DNA of 64,000 bases from Sphingomonas jinjuensis (GTDB lineage: Bacteria > Pseudomonadota > Alphaproteobacteria > Sphingomonadales > Sphingomonadaceae), in contig NZ_JACIEV010000009.1 in NCBI RefSeq assembly GCF_014197105.1, positions 62,001 through 126,000 of the forward strand, in the 5' to 3' direction. Shown piece after piece: positions 49,030-57,753 of this stretch. The position numbers were made by a program, and so were the translations under genes. A model generated the notes under the pieces. The model worked only from the letters and a program-made list of their open reading frames with translations. It was not told the DNA's origin and did not search any database. Position 1 is the first letter of the stretch. Each line of letters begins with the position of its first letter.

Positions 49030-51219
49030 TCAGAAATGCACGCCGAGCGAAACGCCTGCGCTGCGCGGCGGCTGAAACACCGTCGTGTCGCCGTTGGTCG
49101 AAGGCACCACGCTGGCCGTGTAGAGCTGGTTGGTCAGGTTCTTGACGAACACGCCGACGGTGTAGCGGTCGCTCGGATCGGTCCAAGCAAGACGTCCGTT
49201 CACGATCTCATATGCGGGCTGTCGCACCCGGTTAAGTGGATCCCAGAAGTACTTCCCGCTGAAGAACATCGTCAGGTTCGCCGCCAGTGTTCCGCCGGCG
49301 AGCGGCGTCGTATAGTCTGCCGCTAGGTTGAAGGTATATCGCGGGGTCCGGATCATCCAGTTGCCCGACACGTCGGCAGCAGATTGCGTGTTACCTCCGG
49401 TTGGACGCGGAATGAACACGGTTGCGTTCGGAAACTCGACGTAATTCGCGTGGTTGTAGTTTAGCCCGCCGCGCAGCGTTAGGCCGTCAATCGGAGCCCA
49501 CGTGGTCGACGCCTCGAAACCATAGATACGCGCGCGTGCCGCATTCGCGAGCACCTGGCCAAGGCCGATGAACGCCGCAAACTGGATGTCCTTGTAATCA
49601 TAGTAGAAGGCCGCCGCCTCCATGCGAAGGTTCCGCGAGATCGACGTCTTGACCCCGGTTTCGTAGGCGTCGACCTTCTCGGGATCCACCGCCACGTTTG
49701 AGAAGCTGGCAACGTTGAACTGGCCGCTCTTAAAGCCCTGGCTGAACGAGGCATACAGCGACACGTCGCTGTTGGGCGCATATCGAAGCGAGACCCGCGG
49801 CGTTACATCCTTGAAGGTCTTCCGTCCGCTAACGTTGAAAGGCGGAACAACGACACCGGCCGCGGTCGTCGTCAGGCGGGTTCCATTGTAGATTTTGCGC
49901 TCGTTGCTGTAGCGGGCGCCGCCGGTCAGCTCGAACCCTGATCCCAGATTTGCGGTCACTTCGCCGAACAGGGCGAACGCATCTGACTGCAGGCGCTGAA
50001 ATTGATCGATCAACGTAAAGCTGGTGGCGGTCGCGGTTCCGGATACTACGTGTAGCGGATCATCCTTGGTCAGATTGTGGAAATAGTATCCGCCAACGAC
50101 ATAGTTCAGGCGTCGTGACCCGGTTGAGGCCAGCTGCACTTCCTGACTGAATGTCCGGGAAGGTCGGATCCAGGGGCCGATGTGCAAGATTGTCAAGGTC
50201 GAGACATCTGAGTCGGCCAATGCACTGAAGTCTGCTGCTTGATACGCAGAAATTGATTTGACCTGGGCGGCACCCAAGTCGAGTGTTGCGGTCAGATCTC
50301 CGCCATAGATGGTATTGAGGTTTTTTGGAATGAAGCTCAAGGCCGACTGACGCGGGCGGTTCGCGACCACGATCGGAACGCCGAGCCCTTTTGCGGCAAC
50401 GTTGCCGTTCAGACCCTGGGTTGAAAGCGCGGTGTTGTCGTCGAGGCGAGCATAGTTTCCGCCGACCACTACCGTCAGCTTGTCACTCGCATTGAGGAGG
50501 AGCTTGGAGCGGACACTGATATTGTCCTGTTTGGCAAGGTGCCCGCCACGGATGAGGTCGTCGACATAGCCGTCGCTTCTGGAATAGACCGCCGCGATGT
50601 TTACCGCCGCCTTGTCGCTGAGCGGTCCCGAACCATAGCCTTTCACAAGCACATTGTTGAACCGACTGTAGCTGATTTCCCCATCGAATGTGGGGGTGAA
50701 GCTTGGACTGCGCGTGATCACGCTGACCGCGCCGCCCGTTGCATTGCGGCCAAACAGGGTTCCTTGCGGGCCTTTCAGCACCTCGATACGCTCGATGCTG
50801 TTCAGATCGAATGCATTGCCGACCAGCGAGGGCTGATACACCCCATCGACGTAGATCGCGACGTTTGCCTCGTCGCCGACGCCTGAATTCACGGTTCCAA
50901 TACCGCGAATGGTCGGCTGGATAGCAACGCCGTTCTGGGTGAAGTTCAGGCCGGGGACGGTCAGGGTCAACTCCCGCGCGGAGACGATCCCGGACCGAGC
51001 CAAGTCATCGCCTGAGATGACCGACACGGATATGGGGACATCCTGCAAGGACTGCTCCCGACGCTGGGCCGTTACCACGATGTCGGCCAGGCCTTCGGTC
51101 TGCTGCTTGGCGGCCGCCGCTGAGGGTTCGGCGGCGGGGGCTACTTGCTGTGCCGCGGCGACACCGGTCACCGGCCACAACATTGCCGCTCCCACGCTCA
51201 GCATCCTGATCGTGTCCAT
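49030..51219 (-). CDS. TonB-dependent receptor of the catabolic cluster
   Basis: A 729-residue outer-membrane receptor starting at ATG 51219 (GGAGGGG upstream). A signal peptide ends near VAAAQQ. The TonB box region is LADIVVTAQRREQSLQDVP; the plug shows TVPGLNFTQNG, IRGIGTVNSG, IYVDGVYQPS and IEVLKGPQGTLFGRNATGGAVSV. The barrel ends PPRSAGVSLGVHF. This subfamily is common beside sphingomonad aromatic and terpenoid catabolic genes, and it probably imports the poorly soluble substrate. It is divergent from the MFS gene. Confidence 0.94.
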   Translation of the reverse strand: MDTIRMLSVGAAMLWPVTGVAAAQQVAPAAEPSAAAAKQQTEGLADIVVTAQRREQSLQDVPISVSVISGDDLARSGIVSARELTLTVPGLNFTQNGVAIQPTIRGIGTVNSGVGDEANVAIYVDGVYQPSLVGNAFDLNSIERIEVLKGPQGTLFGRNATGGAVSVITRSPSFTPTFDGEISYSRFNNVLVKGYGSGPLSDKAAVNIAAVYSRSDGYVDDLIRGGHLAKQDNISVRSKLLLNASDKLTVVVGGNYARLDDNTALSTQGLNGNVAAKGLGVPIVVANRPRQSALSFIPKNLNTIYGGDLTATLDLGAAQVKSISAYQAADFSALADSDVSTLTILHIGPWIRPSRTFSQEVQLASTGSRRLNYVVGGYYFHNLTKDDPLHVVSGTATATSFTLIDQFQRLQSDAFALFGEVTANLGSGFELTGGARYSNERKIYNGTRLTTTAAGVVVPPFNVSGRKTFKDVTPRVSLRYAPNSDVSLYASFSQGFKSGQFNVASFSNVAVDPEKVDAYETGVKTSISRNLRMEAAAFYYDYKDIQFAAFIGLGQVLANAARARIYGFEASTTWAPIDGLTLRGGLNYNHANYVEFPNATVFIPRPTGGNTQSAADVSGNWMIRTPRYTFNLAADYTTPLAGGTLAANLTMFFSGKYFWDPLNRVRQPAYEIVNGRLAWTDPSDRYTVGVFVKNLTNQLYTASVVPSTNGDTTVFQPPRSAGVSLGVHF

Positions 51220-51307
51220 TATTCCCCTCCATCGTTTCGTTATCTGAACTCCGTTTATAACTCCGCGAGGGCGCCGACAAGAATTTTCGTGGCGCAGGGG
51301 TCCGGAT

Positions 51308-51325
51308 CGTGCATAGCTATTCACG
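51308..51325. promoter_or_regulatory. Dyad in the TonB receptor/MFS divergent promoter region
   Basis: CGTGCATAGCTATTCACG, an 18-base palindrome with one mismatched pair around ATAGCTAT, in the 267-base gap between the divergent receptor and permease genes. It may be a regulator binding site for substrate uptake. It does not match the IclR-linked palindrome at 57708. Confidence 0.45.
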
Positions 51326-51486
51326 AATGGGAGTGGCGTTCGCTTTTTTGGACACGAGCAATAGTAGCTCACCGGCGGTGTTGGGCAGAATGCCAGGCGG
51401 TATGGTGCCCTGCCAACAGCCAGGACCGTTCCATGTGCCCCGGTCGAACTCCTGCAAAAGACATGATGTGCTAGAGGATTTTTAAG

Positions 51487-52764
51487 ATGGACGTAGAAGG
51501 GGGCTTGCTTGGAGGCCGACGCCTGTATGTCGTCGGTGTCCTGACGCTGGTGTATGCGGTCAGCATCATCGATCGCCAGATCGTGATCATCCTGCAAGAT
51601 CAGTTGAAGCTCGAGTTTTCCCTCAACGACAAGCAGCTCGGGCTGATGACAGGGCCGGCCTTCGTCGTTCTCTACCTTGCTGCCGGCCTCTTGATCGCGC
51701 CACTGGCGGATCGACATAATCGCAGAACACTGGTTGCAGCATCGGTCATCGTCTGGAGCGCGGCGACGGCTGCCGCCGGACTTGCCCAGAGTTACATCCA
51801 GTTGGTCCTGGCGCGGGCCGGCGTGGGTGTCGGCGAGGCCGGGTCGGGGCCAGCGGCCTATTCGATGATCGCGGATATGTACCCCGACGGCAAGCGCGGC
51901 CTGCCGACCTCGATTTTTTCGTCGGGCGTCTATCTCGGGATCCTGACTGGGTTGGCTGGAGGCGGATGGTTGGGTGCCATCTTGGGCTGGCGGCGAACGC
52001 TCGTGGTACTCGGCGTGTTTGGCTTGGCGGTCGGCGTTCTGGTCCGGCTGAGCGTCGCGGAACCAACGCGGCGCAGCACCGACCAGTCAGGCGCTGCGGA
52101 GCTTCCGTTCAGGGAGGTGGTCCGAACTTTGGGCGCTGCGCCCGGGATCATTCACCTGCTGATCGGCAGCTCGCTCTTCTCAATGGCCGGCAACGGCGCG
52201 GTCAGCTTCATGCCCCCATTCCTCCTCCGTCTCCACGCGATGGACGTGGCGCATGTTGGCCTTTGGCTCGGTATCATCATCGGCTGCGGCGGTGCGATCG
52301 GGTCGGCGGTCAGTGGAGTGGTCGCCGATCGGCTGTGCGGCAACGTGCTGGCGCGCTACCCGTTGCTCATCGGGTTCGCACTGCTCCTGGCCGTACCATT
52401 CTATGTCGCGGCGTTCCTCGCGCCGACCGGGGCTTGGGCGCTCGGACTGTTCGTCGTCCCCGCGCTGCTCTACCCTGTTTATCTGACTCCCTCGTTGATG
52501 GTGTTGTACCGCGTCGTTCCTCCCCGCGCTCGGGCGCGGGCAGTGGCGGTCCTTCTTTCGACCTTCACCGGCGTGGCGCTGGGCTTCGGCCCCATGGTCG
52601 TCGGCGCGCTCAGCGACTATTTCGGCGCCCGCATGGGGCCGGAAGGTCTGCGCATTGCACTGATCGTCAGCGTCTCGATCAGCAGCGCTTGGGCCTTGAT
52701 CCACTTCTGGCTCGCGCACGTGGCGATGCGGCGGTGTGCCGACTCGAACAGCGCGATAGCTTAA
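51487..52764 (+). CDS. MFS transporter
   Basis: A 425-residue inner-membrane permease with about 12 hydrophobic helices. It carries MFS loop motifs: DRQIVIILQDQLKLEF in helix 1 and APLADRHNRRTL between helices 2 and 3. ARAGVGVGEAGSGPAAYSMI is the motif-C-like helix typical of the spinster/AlgT-type subfamily frequent near sphingomonad catabolic genes. It likely moves the substrate or an acid intermediate across the inner membrane. The next gene follows after 48 bases. Confidence 0.9.
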   Translation: MDVEGGLLGGRRLYVVGVLTLVYAVSIIDRQIVIILQDQLKLEFSLNDKQLGLMTGPAFVVLYLAAGLLIAPLADRHNRRTLVAASVIVWSAATAAAGLAQSYIQLVLARAGVGVGEAGSGPAAYSMIADMYPDGKRGLPTSIFSSGVYLGILTGLAGGGWLGAILGWRRTLVVLGVFGLAVGVLVRLSVAEPTRRSTDQSGAAELPFREVVRTLGAAPGIIHLLIGSSLFSMAGNGAVSFMPPFLLRLHAMDVAHVGLWLGIIIGCGGAIGSAVSGVVADRLCGNVLARYPLLIGFALLLAVPFYVAAFLAPTGAWALGLFVVPALLYPVYLTPSLMVLYRVVPPRARARAVAVLLSTFTGVALGFGPMVVGALSDYFGARMGPEGLRIALIVSVSISSAWALIHFWLAHVAMRRCADSNSAIA

Positions 52765-52812
52765 GATCAGCACGCTCGCGTCGGTACGAACCCGCCGCAC
52801 CGATCGTTAAAA

Positions 52813-53775
52813 ATGGAAGGCGAAGACAGGATGGAACTCGAGCCCGAGACGAAAGAGCTGGTGGATCTCATCACCGCTCAAGGGCGGCCACCGTTCGCTG
52901 ACATGACACCGGCGGAGTTTCGATCGCTGCTGGTGGCGCCGCCATCCGCCCCAGCCGATGATGAGGCCATCGCCGACGTAAGCGACACGGTGGCGGCCGA
53001 GGTGCCCATCCGCATCTATCGCCCCCATCGGCCGGCCCGGGGCATCATGATGTATCTGCACGGCGGCGGGTTCGTCGTTGGTTCGATCGATGCCAGCGAC
53101 GCTGCCGCCCGCGCCATCGTTGCCCGCACCGACCTCGTACTGGTATCGGTCGGTTATCGCTTGGCGCCGGAAAATCCTTTTCCTGCGGCCGTCGATGATG
53201 CCTGGGCCGTGCTGGATTGGATACATCAGCACCGCGCGGGACTGGCGTTCGACGGCGCACCGCTGATGGTGGGGGGCGATAGCGCAGGCGCCAATCTGGC
53301 AACCGGGGCGGCGATCCACGCGCGCGACACTGGGATCAACCTATGCTTTCAGCTGCTCTTCTATCCCACCACCGATTGCGACTTCGACCGCCCGTCCTAC
53401 CACGATCATGCGGAGCAATGGCCGCTGCCGCGAGAGGCCATGCAATGGTTCTGGGGGCACTACGGAGCCGACGAAGCGGACTGGCGCGCCTGCCCTCTGA
53501 AGGCGGAAACGCTGCGCGGCGTCGCACCGGCCTATATCGCGGTTGCGAGCCACGATCCCTTGCGGGATGAGGGCCTCGCTTATGCCAAGCGGCTGGAGAG
53601 CGATGACGTCGCAGTGATCGTCGACGATGCTGCGGGCCTGCTGCACGGCTATGCATCGATGCTGCGGGTGTCGCCAGGTGCGCGTGCTGCGCTCGATCGT
53701 GGATGCGCCGCCCTGCGAGCCCGGCTCGATATCGTCGAGGCTCTTACCGAGCGATTGCCTTCGACCCAGAACTGA
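52813..53775 (+). CDS. Alpha/beta-hydrolase, HSL-type esterase
   Basis: A 320-residue esterase of the hormone-sensitive-lipase group (type IV). It has the oxyanion motif MYLHGGGFVVGS, the nucleophile in VGGDSAGANLA, the acidic residue in ASHDPLRDEG and the His in GLLHGYAS. There is no signal peptide. It probably opens the lactone or ester made by the Baeyer-Villiger enzyme. It follows the MFS gene and converges with the crotonase gene at 53812. ATG 52813 or 52831 may be used. Confidence 0.9.
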   Translation: MEGEDRMELEPETKELVDLITAQGRPPFADMTPAEFRSLLVAPPSAPADDEAIADVSDTVAAEVPIRIYRPHRPARGIMMYLHGGGFVVGSIDASDAAARAIVARTDLVLVSVGYRLAPENPFPAAVDDAWAVLDWIHQHRAGLAFDGAPLMVGGDSAGANLATGAAIHARDTGINLCFQLLFYPTTDCDFDRPSYHDHAEQWPLPREAMQWFWGHYGADEADWRACPLKAETLRGVAPAYIAVASHDPLRDEGLAYAKRLESDDVAVIVDDAAGLLHGYASMLRVSPGARAALDRGCAALRARLDIVEALTERLPSTQN

Positions 53776-53811
53776 AGTTCCCCCTGCGACGACGCCGCGG
53801 CGAGCCCGCGA

Positions 53812-54618
53812 TCAGGTGAAGTCGAAGGTGGGGGGCCGCTTTTCCAGGAACGCCATGCGCTTCTCCACCTTGTCCTGGGTCGACTGCGCGATGTGGACCC
53901 CGCGGCTTTCGAACTCGATCGCCTGTTCGAGGCTGCCCGCGTTCTGATTGTGCCACAATGATTGCTTCGTGACCCAGATGCCCATGGGAACATTCACCAC
54001 AATCCGTTTCGCCAATTCGATGCAGGCATCCTGCAACTGGTCGTCGGGTACGGTCTTCAACACCAGGCCGATCCGTTCCGCCTCGTCGGCCGGCACCGGA
54101 CGCGCTGTCAGCAGTATCTCGGCGGCGTGCTGAACGCCCACGGCCCGCGGCAACATATAGCTGATGCCGAGTTCGGCCCCAGATCCGGCATTATGGATCG
54201 AGTTGACGAACTTGGCCGATTGCGCGGCGATGGTGAGATCGGCAGCGAGCGTGAAGGCGAGCGCCATGCCCGCAACAGTGCCGTTGATGCCGCATATCAC
54301 CGGCTGCGGCAGGTTGCGGATGGCAACGGGGATCGCAGAGATCACGTCGAGCGTGTAGCGCGCCTGATACGCCTTCCCGACATCGTCCGGAACCCAGTCC
54401 GCCGCACCGCCGGCCTTAATGTCGTGACCGGCACAGAAACCACGCCCCGTGGCTGTCAGGATCACCACCCGGACCCGCGGATCGTAGCGGATCTCGTGCA
54501 ACAGGCCGAGCAGTTCCTTGTACATGGGGAAGGTGAACGCATTCATCGCGTCTGGCCGGCTGATGGTGATCCGCCGCACCCCCTGTTCAGGTTCGTCGAT
54601 CTGGAAATTGTCGCTCAA
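53812..54618 (-). CDS. Crotonase-family protein (enoyl-CoA hydratase-like)
   Basis: A 268-residue crotonase starting probably at TTG 54618, with GAGGACAGG just upstream. CoA-site and oxyanion features are FCAGHDIKAGG and INGTVAGMALAFTLAADL, and the C-terminal helices are intact. Neither canonical hydratase Glu is in place: the GCELAM-type position reads MALAF, and the second reads KFVNSIHNAG; a Glu occurs instead in SGAELG. Isomerase, hydrolase or lyase chemistry is therefore as likely as hydration. It is the last gene of the minus operon headed by the oxocamphor-hydrolase-like gene. Confidence 0.85.
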   Translation of the reverse strand: MSDNFQIDEPEQGVRRITISRPDAMNAFTFPMYKELLGLLHEIRYDPRVRVVILTATGRGFCAGHDIKAGGAADWVPDDVGKAYQARYTLDVISAIPVAIRNLPQPVICGINGTVAGMALAFTLAADLTIAAQSAKFVNSIHNAGSGAELGISYMLPRAVGVQHAAEILLTARPVPADEAERIGLVLKTVPDDQLQDACIELAKRIVVNVPMGIWVTKQSLWHNQNAGSLEQAIEFESRGVHIAQSTQDKVEKRMAFLEKRPPTFDFT

Positions 54619-54673
54619 GACCCTGTCCTCATGTACCTGGAAACGGTTGCATCCGGTCGGATGGCGCCGGCGC

Positions 54674-55837
54674 TCAGCGCGGCAGCCCCATAAGATTGGC
54701 GATGTTGTTGAGCTGGATGTTGGTCGATCCGCCCCAGATCGGCGTGACGAGGATGTCGCGGACATGCCGCTCCATCTGGAACCCGCGGGCATAGCCATAG
54801 GCGCCGAGGATTTTCTGGCACGTCAGTGCGATCTCGACCGCCGTTTCGGTGATGAACAGCTTCGCCATCGACGTCTCGGCGGCTGACGGACGCTTCTCCT
54901 CTAGCAGCCGGACGGCGTTGTAGAGCATGAGCCGACATGCCTCCAATTTGGTCTGCGCGTCCGCGAGTTGGTGGCGGATCGCCTGGTAGCTGCAGATCGC
55001 CTTGCCGCCCTGCCTGCGCTCCTGCGAATATTGCCACGCTTCCTCGACAACGGCTTCCGCGACCCCCAGCGCCAGAGCGGGCACTTCGAGCTTCTCGGCC
55101 TCGAGCGCGGGGCCGACCAGCATGGACCAGCCATTATCCCAACCCGACTCTCCGCCGACGACGAGGTCGAAGGGGATTTCGACGTCGTCGAGCGCCACGT
55201 CGTTAGTCGGAACGCCTTTGGCGCCCATCGTCTCGATCGACGTGATCGTGATCCCCGGCGAGTTCACCGGCACGATCACGAACGACAGGTTTTTACGCTT
55301 CGCCTCCGCGGGTCCACTGCGGACCAGCATGTAGATGTAGTCGGCGGTACTGGCACCGGTGCACCAGCGCTTAAAGCCGTTGATCACCACCGTGTCGCCA
55401 CGACGCTCGGCGCGCGTCTTCACATCGGCCAGGCTGGCGCCGGTGTCGGGTTCGGACAGGCCGTAGGCAAACAACAGCTTGCCCTCCGCAAGGTCGGGCA
55501 GGAAGCGCTGCTTCTGCGCCTCCGTTCCGCACTCGGCGATGTTGAGCGCGCCGTAGAAGGTCGCCTCGATGTAATAGGCCGCCAGCTGCATGCTGCGACG
55601 GGACAGTTCCTCGATCGTGACGACCATTGCGGTCAGATCGACTCCCGCGCCGCCATATTCCTCGGCCACCGAGACGTGAAACACGCCCAATTCTGCGAGC
55701 TTCGCCATGAACGGTCGCGGTGGGATAAGGTCGTCGCGGTCCCACGCCTCGACCATTTCTCGCGTTGCTTCCTTTTCCAGGAACCGCCGTATGTTCTCGC
55801 GCAGGCTGGAGATATGATCGGGTTCGATGAGGCTCAT
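54674..55837 (-). CDS. Acyl-CoA dehydrogenase
   Basis: A 387-residue flavoenzyme that introduces an alpha,beta double bond into an acyl-CoA. Signatures are AEEYGGAGVDLTAM, GLSEPDTGASLADV (FAD/substrate loop), INGFKRWCTGASTADY, ILGAYGYARGFQMERHVRD and the final IWGGSTNIQLN. The common C-terminal catalytic Glu (YEGT) is Gly here, so the base must be at the alternative position as in isovaleryl-type enzymes. ATG 55837 lies 32 bases after the preceding crotonase stop. Confidence 0.93.
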   Translation of the reverse strand: MSLIEPDHISSLRENIRRFLEKEATREMVEAWDRDDLIPPRPFMAKLAELGVFHVSVAEEYGGAGVDLTAMVVTIEELSRRSMQLAAYYIEATFYGALNIAECGTEAQKQRFLPDLAEGKLLFAYGLSEPDTGASLADVKTRAERRGDTVVINGFKRWCTGASTADYIYMLVRSGPAEAKRKNLSFVIVPVNSPGITITSIETMGAKGVPTNDVALDDVEIPFDLVVGGESGWDNGWSMLVGPALEAEKLEVPALALGVAEAVVEEAWQYSQERRQGGKAICSYQAIRHQLADAQTKLEACRLMLYNAVRLLEEKRPSAAETSMAKLFITETAVEIALTCQKILGAYGYARGFQMERHVRDILVTPIWGGSTNIQLNNIANLMGLPR

Positions 55838-55869
55838 TATCTGACCTTGAAGATGGAAGCGGAGGCGGA

Positions 55870-56670
55870 TCAGTTTCCGCTGAACTTGGGCTTTCGCTTG
55901 TTCAGGAATGCGTCGACGGCTTCGCGGTGATCCTCGGTATGATTGGACATGCCTTCGTACGCGAAGCCGACATCCAGCATGCTCGCCGCGATCTGCTTCA
56001 ATCCGGTATTGATCGTCATCTTCGTCCACTGGATCGAACGCCGCGCACCGTTGGCGAAGCGATCCGCCCATTCGGCAACCTTGGCGTCAAGTTCGTCCGC
56101 GGGCACCGAGAAGGTGATGAGGCCGATCTGCGCCGCCTCCGGCGCCATGATGACGCCGCCGGCAAGAAGATATTGTTTCGCACGCATGTAGCCGATCAGT
56201 TGCGGCCAGATCGCCGCACCGCCATCGCCCGCCACATAGCCGACGCGCGTGTGCGGGTCCGCGATCTTCGCGGTGTCGACCGCCACCACTATATCGCAGA
56301 ACAGCGCCAGCGTCGCTCCAAGACCGATCGCATCTCCGTTCATCCGGCAAATGATCGGCTTGGGACAATCGAGCATGCTCATCAGCGTCCGCTTACCCTC
56401 AACCACCGACGTGTAATAATAGGACGGCTGCTCGGTCGATCGACGCATGTGCTCGATATCGCCGCCCGCGCTGAACGCCCTCCCCTCCCCGGTCAGAATT
56501 GCAACATCCACCTCGGGATCGTCCGCGACGTCGATAAAGATGCGGCTGAGTTCGTAATGCATCAGCTGACTGGCGGCGTTCAGCTGCTCCGGCTTGTTCA
56601 TCGAGATGGTGAGAATGCGCCCATTCTGGGTACAGAGCAGCGTCTCGTAGCGCGAATAATCAAACGTCAT
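55870..56670 (-). CDS. Crotonase-family protein (enoyl-CoA hydratase-like)
   Basis: A 266-residue crotonase from ATG 56670. It has FSAGGDIEHMRR, MNGDAIGLGATLALFCDIV and then DPHTRVGYVAGDGGAAIWP, in which a His and an Asp take the region usually holding the second Glu. This block is like the one in its upstream neighbour, although the His of the NGPALRH segment is absent. It is co-transcribed, with 19 bases between the genes, and may be a hydratase or a ring-opening hydrolase. Confidence 0.87.
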   Translation of the reverse strand: MTFDYSRYETLLCTQNGRILTISMNKPEQLNAASQLMHYELSRIFIDVADDPEVDVAILTGEGRAFSAGGDIEHMRRSTEQPSYYYTSVVEGKRTLMSMLDCPKPIICRMNGDAIGLGATLALFCDIVVAVDTAKIADPHTRVGYVAGDGGAAIWPQLIGYMRAKQYLLAGGVIMAPEAAQIGLITFSVPADELDAKVAEWADRFANGARRSIQWTKMTINTGLKQIAASMLDVGFAYEGMSNHTEDHREAVDAFLNKRKPKFSGN

Positions 56671-56689
56671 GGTAGTTCCTTTTCGCGGT

Positions 56690-57445
56690 TCAAGCGATCG
56701 CATGGCCTTCCATCGCGAAGCCGTAGCCAAGTGAATCGTGAAGTGCTGCGCGCAAACGCTGGGTCAGCAGCACGCGAGTGTATCGCCGGACCAAGGGAGG
56801 CGTTCGCAGCAGCTGATGCGCGAGCTCATACGCACGGGGCATGAGGCGATCACCCGCCAGGACCTCGTTCACCAGCCCCGCCTCCCTCGCTTCGGCAGCG
56901 GACAGGCGCTGTCCCGTCATTAGGAAGTACCGGCCGCGATTGGTGCCCATCAGGAACGGGAAGATCACGCCATGCCCGTCCCCGGGCACCAGGCCGCCGG
57001 CGAAATGCGCCGAGTCCTGGAAAGCGGCCGTATGGGCGGCAAGGACCAGATCGCACATCACCGGGATGATCGCGTGCCGCAAAGCCGGCCCGTTGACCGC
57101 ACTAATCATCGGCACCTCGATGTTCAGCATGTTCATGACGTAGCGCTTGCCCTCGACCCCCATCCAGTACCAGTCGTCGGCAGGGACCTGCATCGCGACG
57201 GAACGGTCGGCGGCGCCGTAGACGGCCGGCCCGGAGAACTCCTCTCCCGTGCCGGTGACGATCACCACCTGGTTCTCGCGGTCGCGCGAGATGTCGAGGA
57301 AAGCCTGCTCGAGCTCCTTGTGGGGCGCGAGGCTCCAGCGGAGCGGGCCACCGTCGGTGTGCAGCTGCATGAGGAGAATGCCATCCTCGTCCCGAGAAAG
57401 GCGGATCATCTCGAACTTGTTTCGGTAAGCGTCGAAGTCCGTCAT
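56690..57445 (-). CDS. 6-Oxocamphor hydrolase-like beta-diketone hydrolase
   Basis: A 251-residue crotonase-fold protein closely resembling 6-oxocamphor hydrolase (CamK) of Rhodococcus, which splits a cyclic beta-diketone by retro-Claisen hydrolysis without CoA. Blocks match from memory of that protein: DRENQVVIVTGTGEEF, IEVPMISAVNGPALRH, IPVMCDLVLAAHTAAFQD, HFAGGLVPGDG and GTNRGRYFLMTGQ. The catalytic set is kept with a constant offset of two: His124, His147, Asp156 and Glu246 here for His122, His145, Asp154 and Glu244 there. It leads a four-gene operon (this gene, crotonase, acyl-CoA dehydrogenase, crotonase). An operator-like palindrome lies in the upstream gap. Confidence 0.82.
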   Translation of the reverse strand: MTDFDAYRNKFEMIRLSRDEDGILLMQLHTDGGPLRWSLAPHKELEQAFLDISRDRENQVVIVTGTGEEFSGPAVYGAADRSVAMQVPADDWYWMGVEGKRYVMNMLNIEVPMISAVNGPALRHAIIPVMCDLVLAAHTAAFQDSAHFAGGLVPGDGHGVIFPFLMGTNRGRYFLMTGQRLSAAEAREAGLVNEVLAGDRLMPRAYELAHQLLRTPPLVRRYTRVLLTQRLRAALHDSLGYGFAMEGHAIA

Positions 57446-57753
57446 GCCGGCTCTCCACGAACGCGTACGGAATTGCGTCGACGAAGCAGCGGCACGCCCG
57501 ATGCGGCAAAGCCAGATCGCGCGCGCTTCCGAGCACCAGTAGAGCGAACCTTCATCCGGCCCATCACGTAGCGAGCCAAGTGCAGAAGGTCAGGCTGCCT
57601 GGCTGTTCGTGCGCACGCCGCCCTCATGATGCCGTAACGTTATCTGGAAGCTTGCAGTCTGTTGCGCGCATGACGACCGACACATCCCCGTAGCCGAGAA
57701 CGCGTATTACGAACGCCGTTCGTATTTAGCAATAGCTTACACTTGCGGTGGTC
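57446..57753. other. Upstream region of the hydrolase operon
   Basis: 308 bases between the oxocamphor-hydrolase-like start and the IclR gene's stop. No supported gene. It contains the palindrome at 57708-57724 and an AT-rich stretch (ATTTAGCAATAGCTTACA) beside it; the promoter is probably here. Confidence 0.5.
57708..57724. promoter_or_regulatory. Operator-like palindrome, probable IclR-type binding site
   Basis: TACGAACGCCGTTCGTA, a perfect 7-3-7 palindrome, followed by TTTAG. It lies about 260 bases upstream of the hydrolase operon. A related sequence, ACGACAGTCGTATTT, lies upstream of the divergent IclR and acyl-CoA synthetase genes (58715-58729). IclR proteins typically bind such palindromes. 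Confidence 0.6.
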
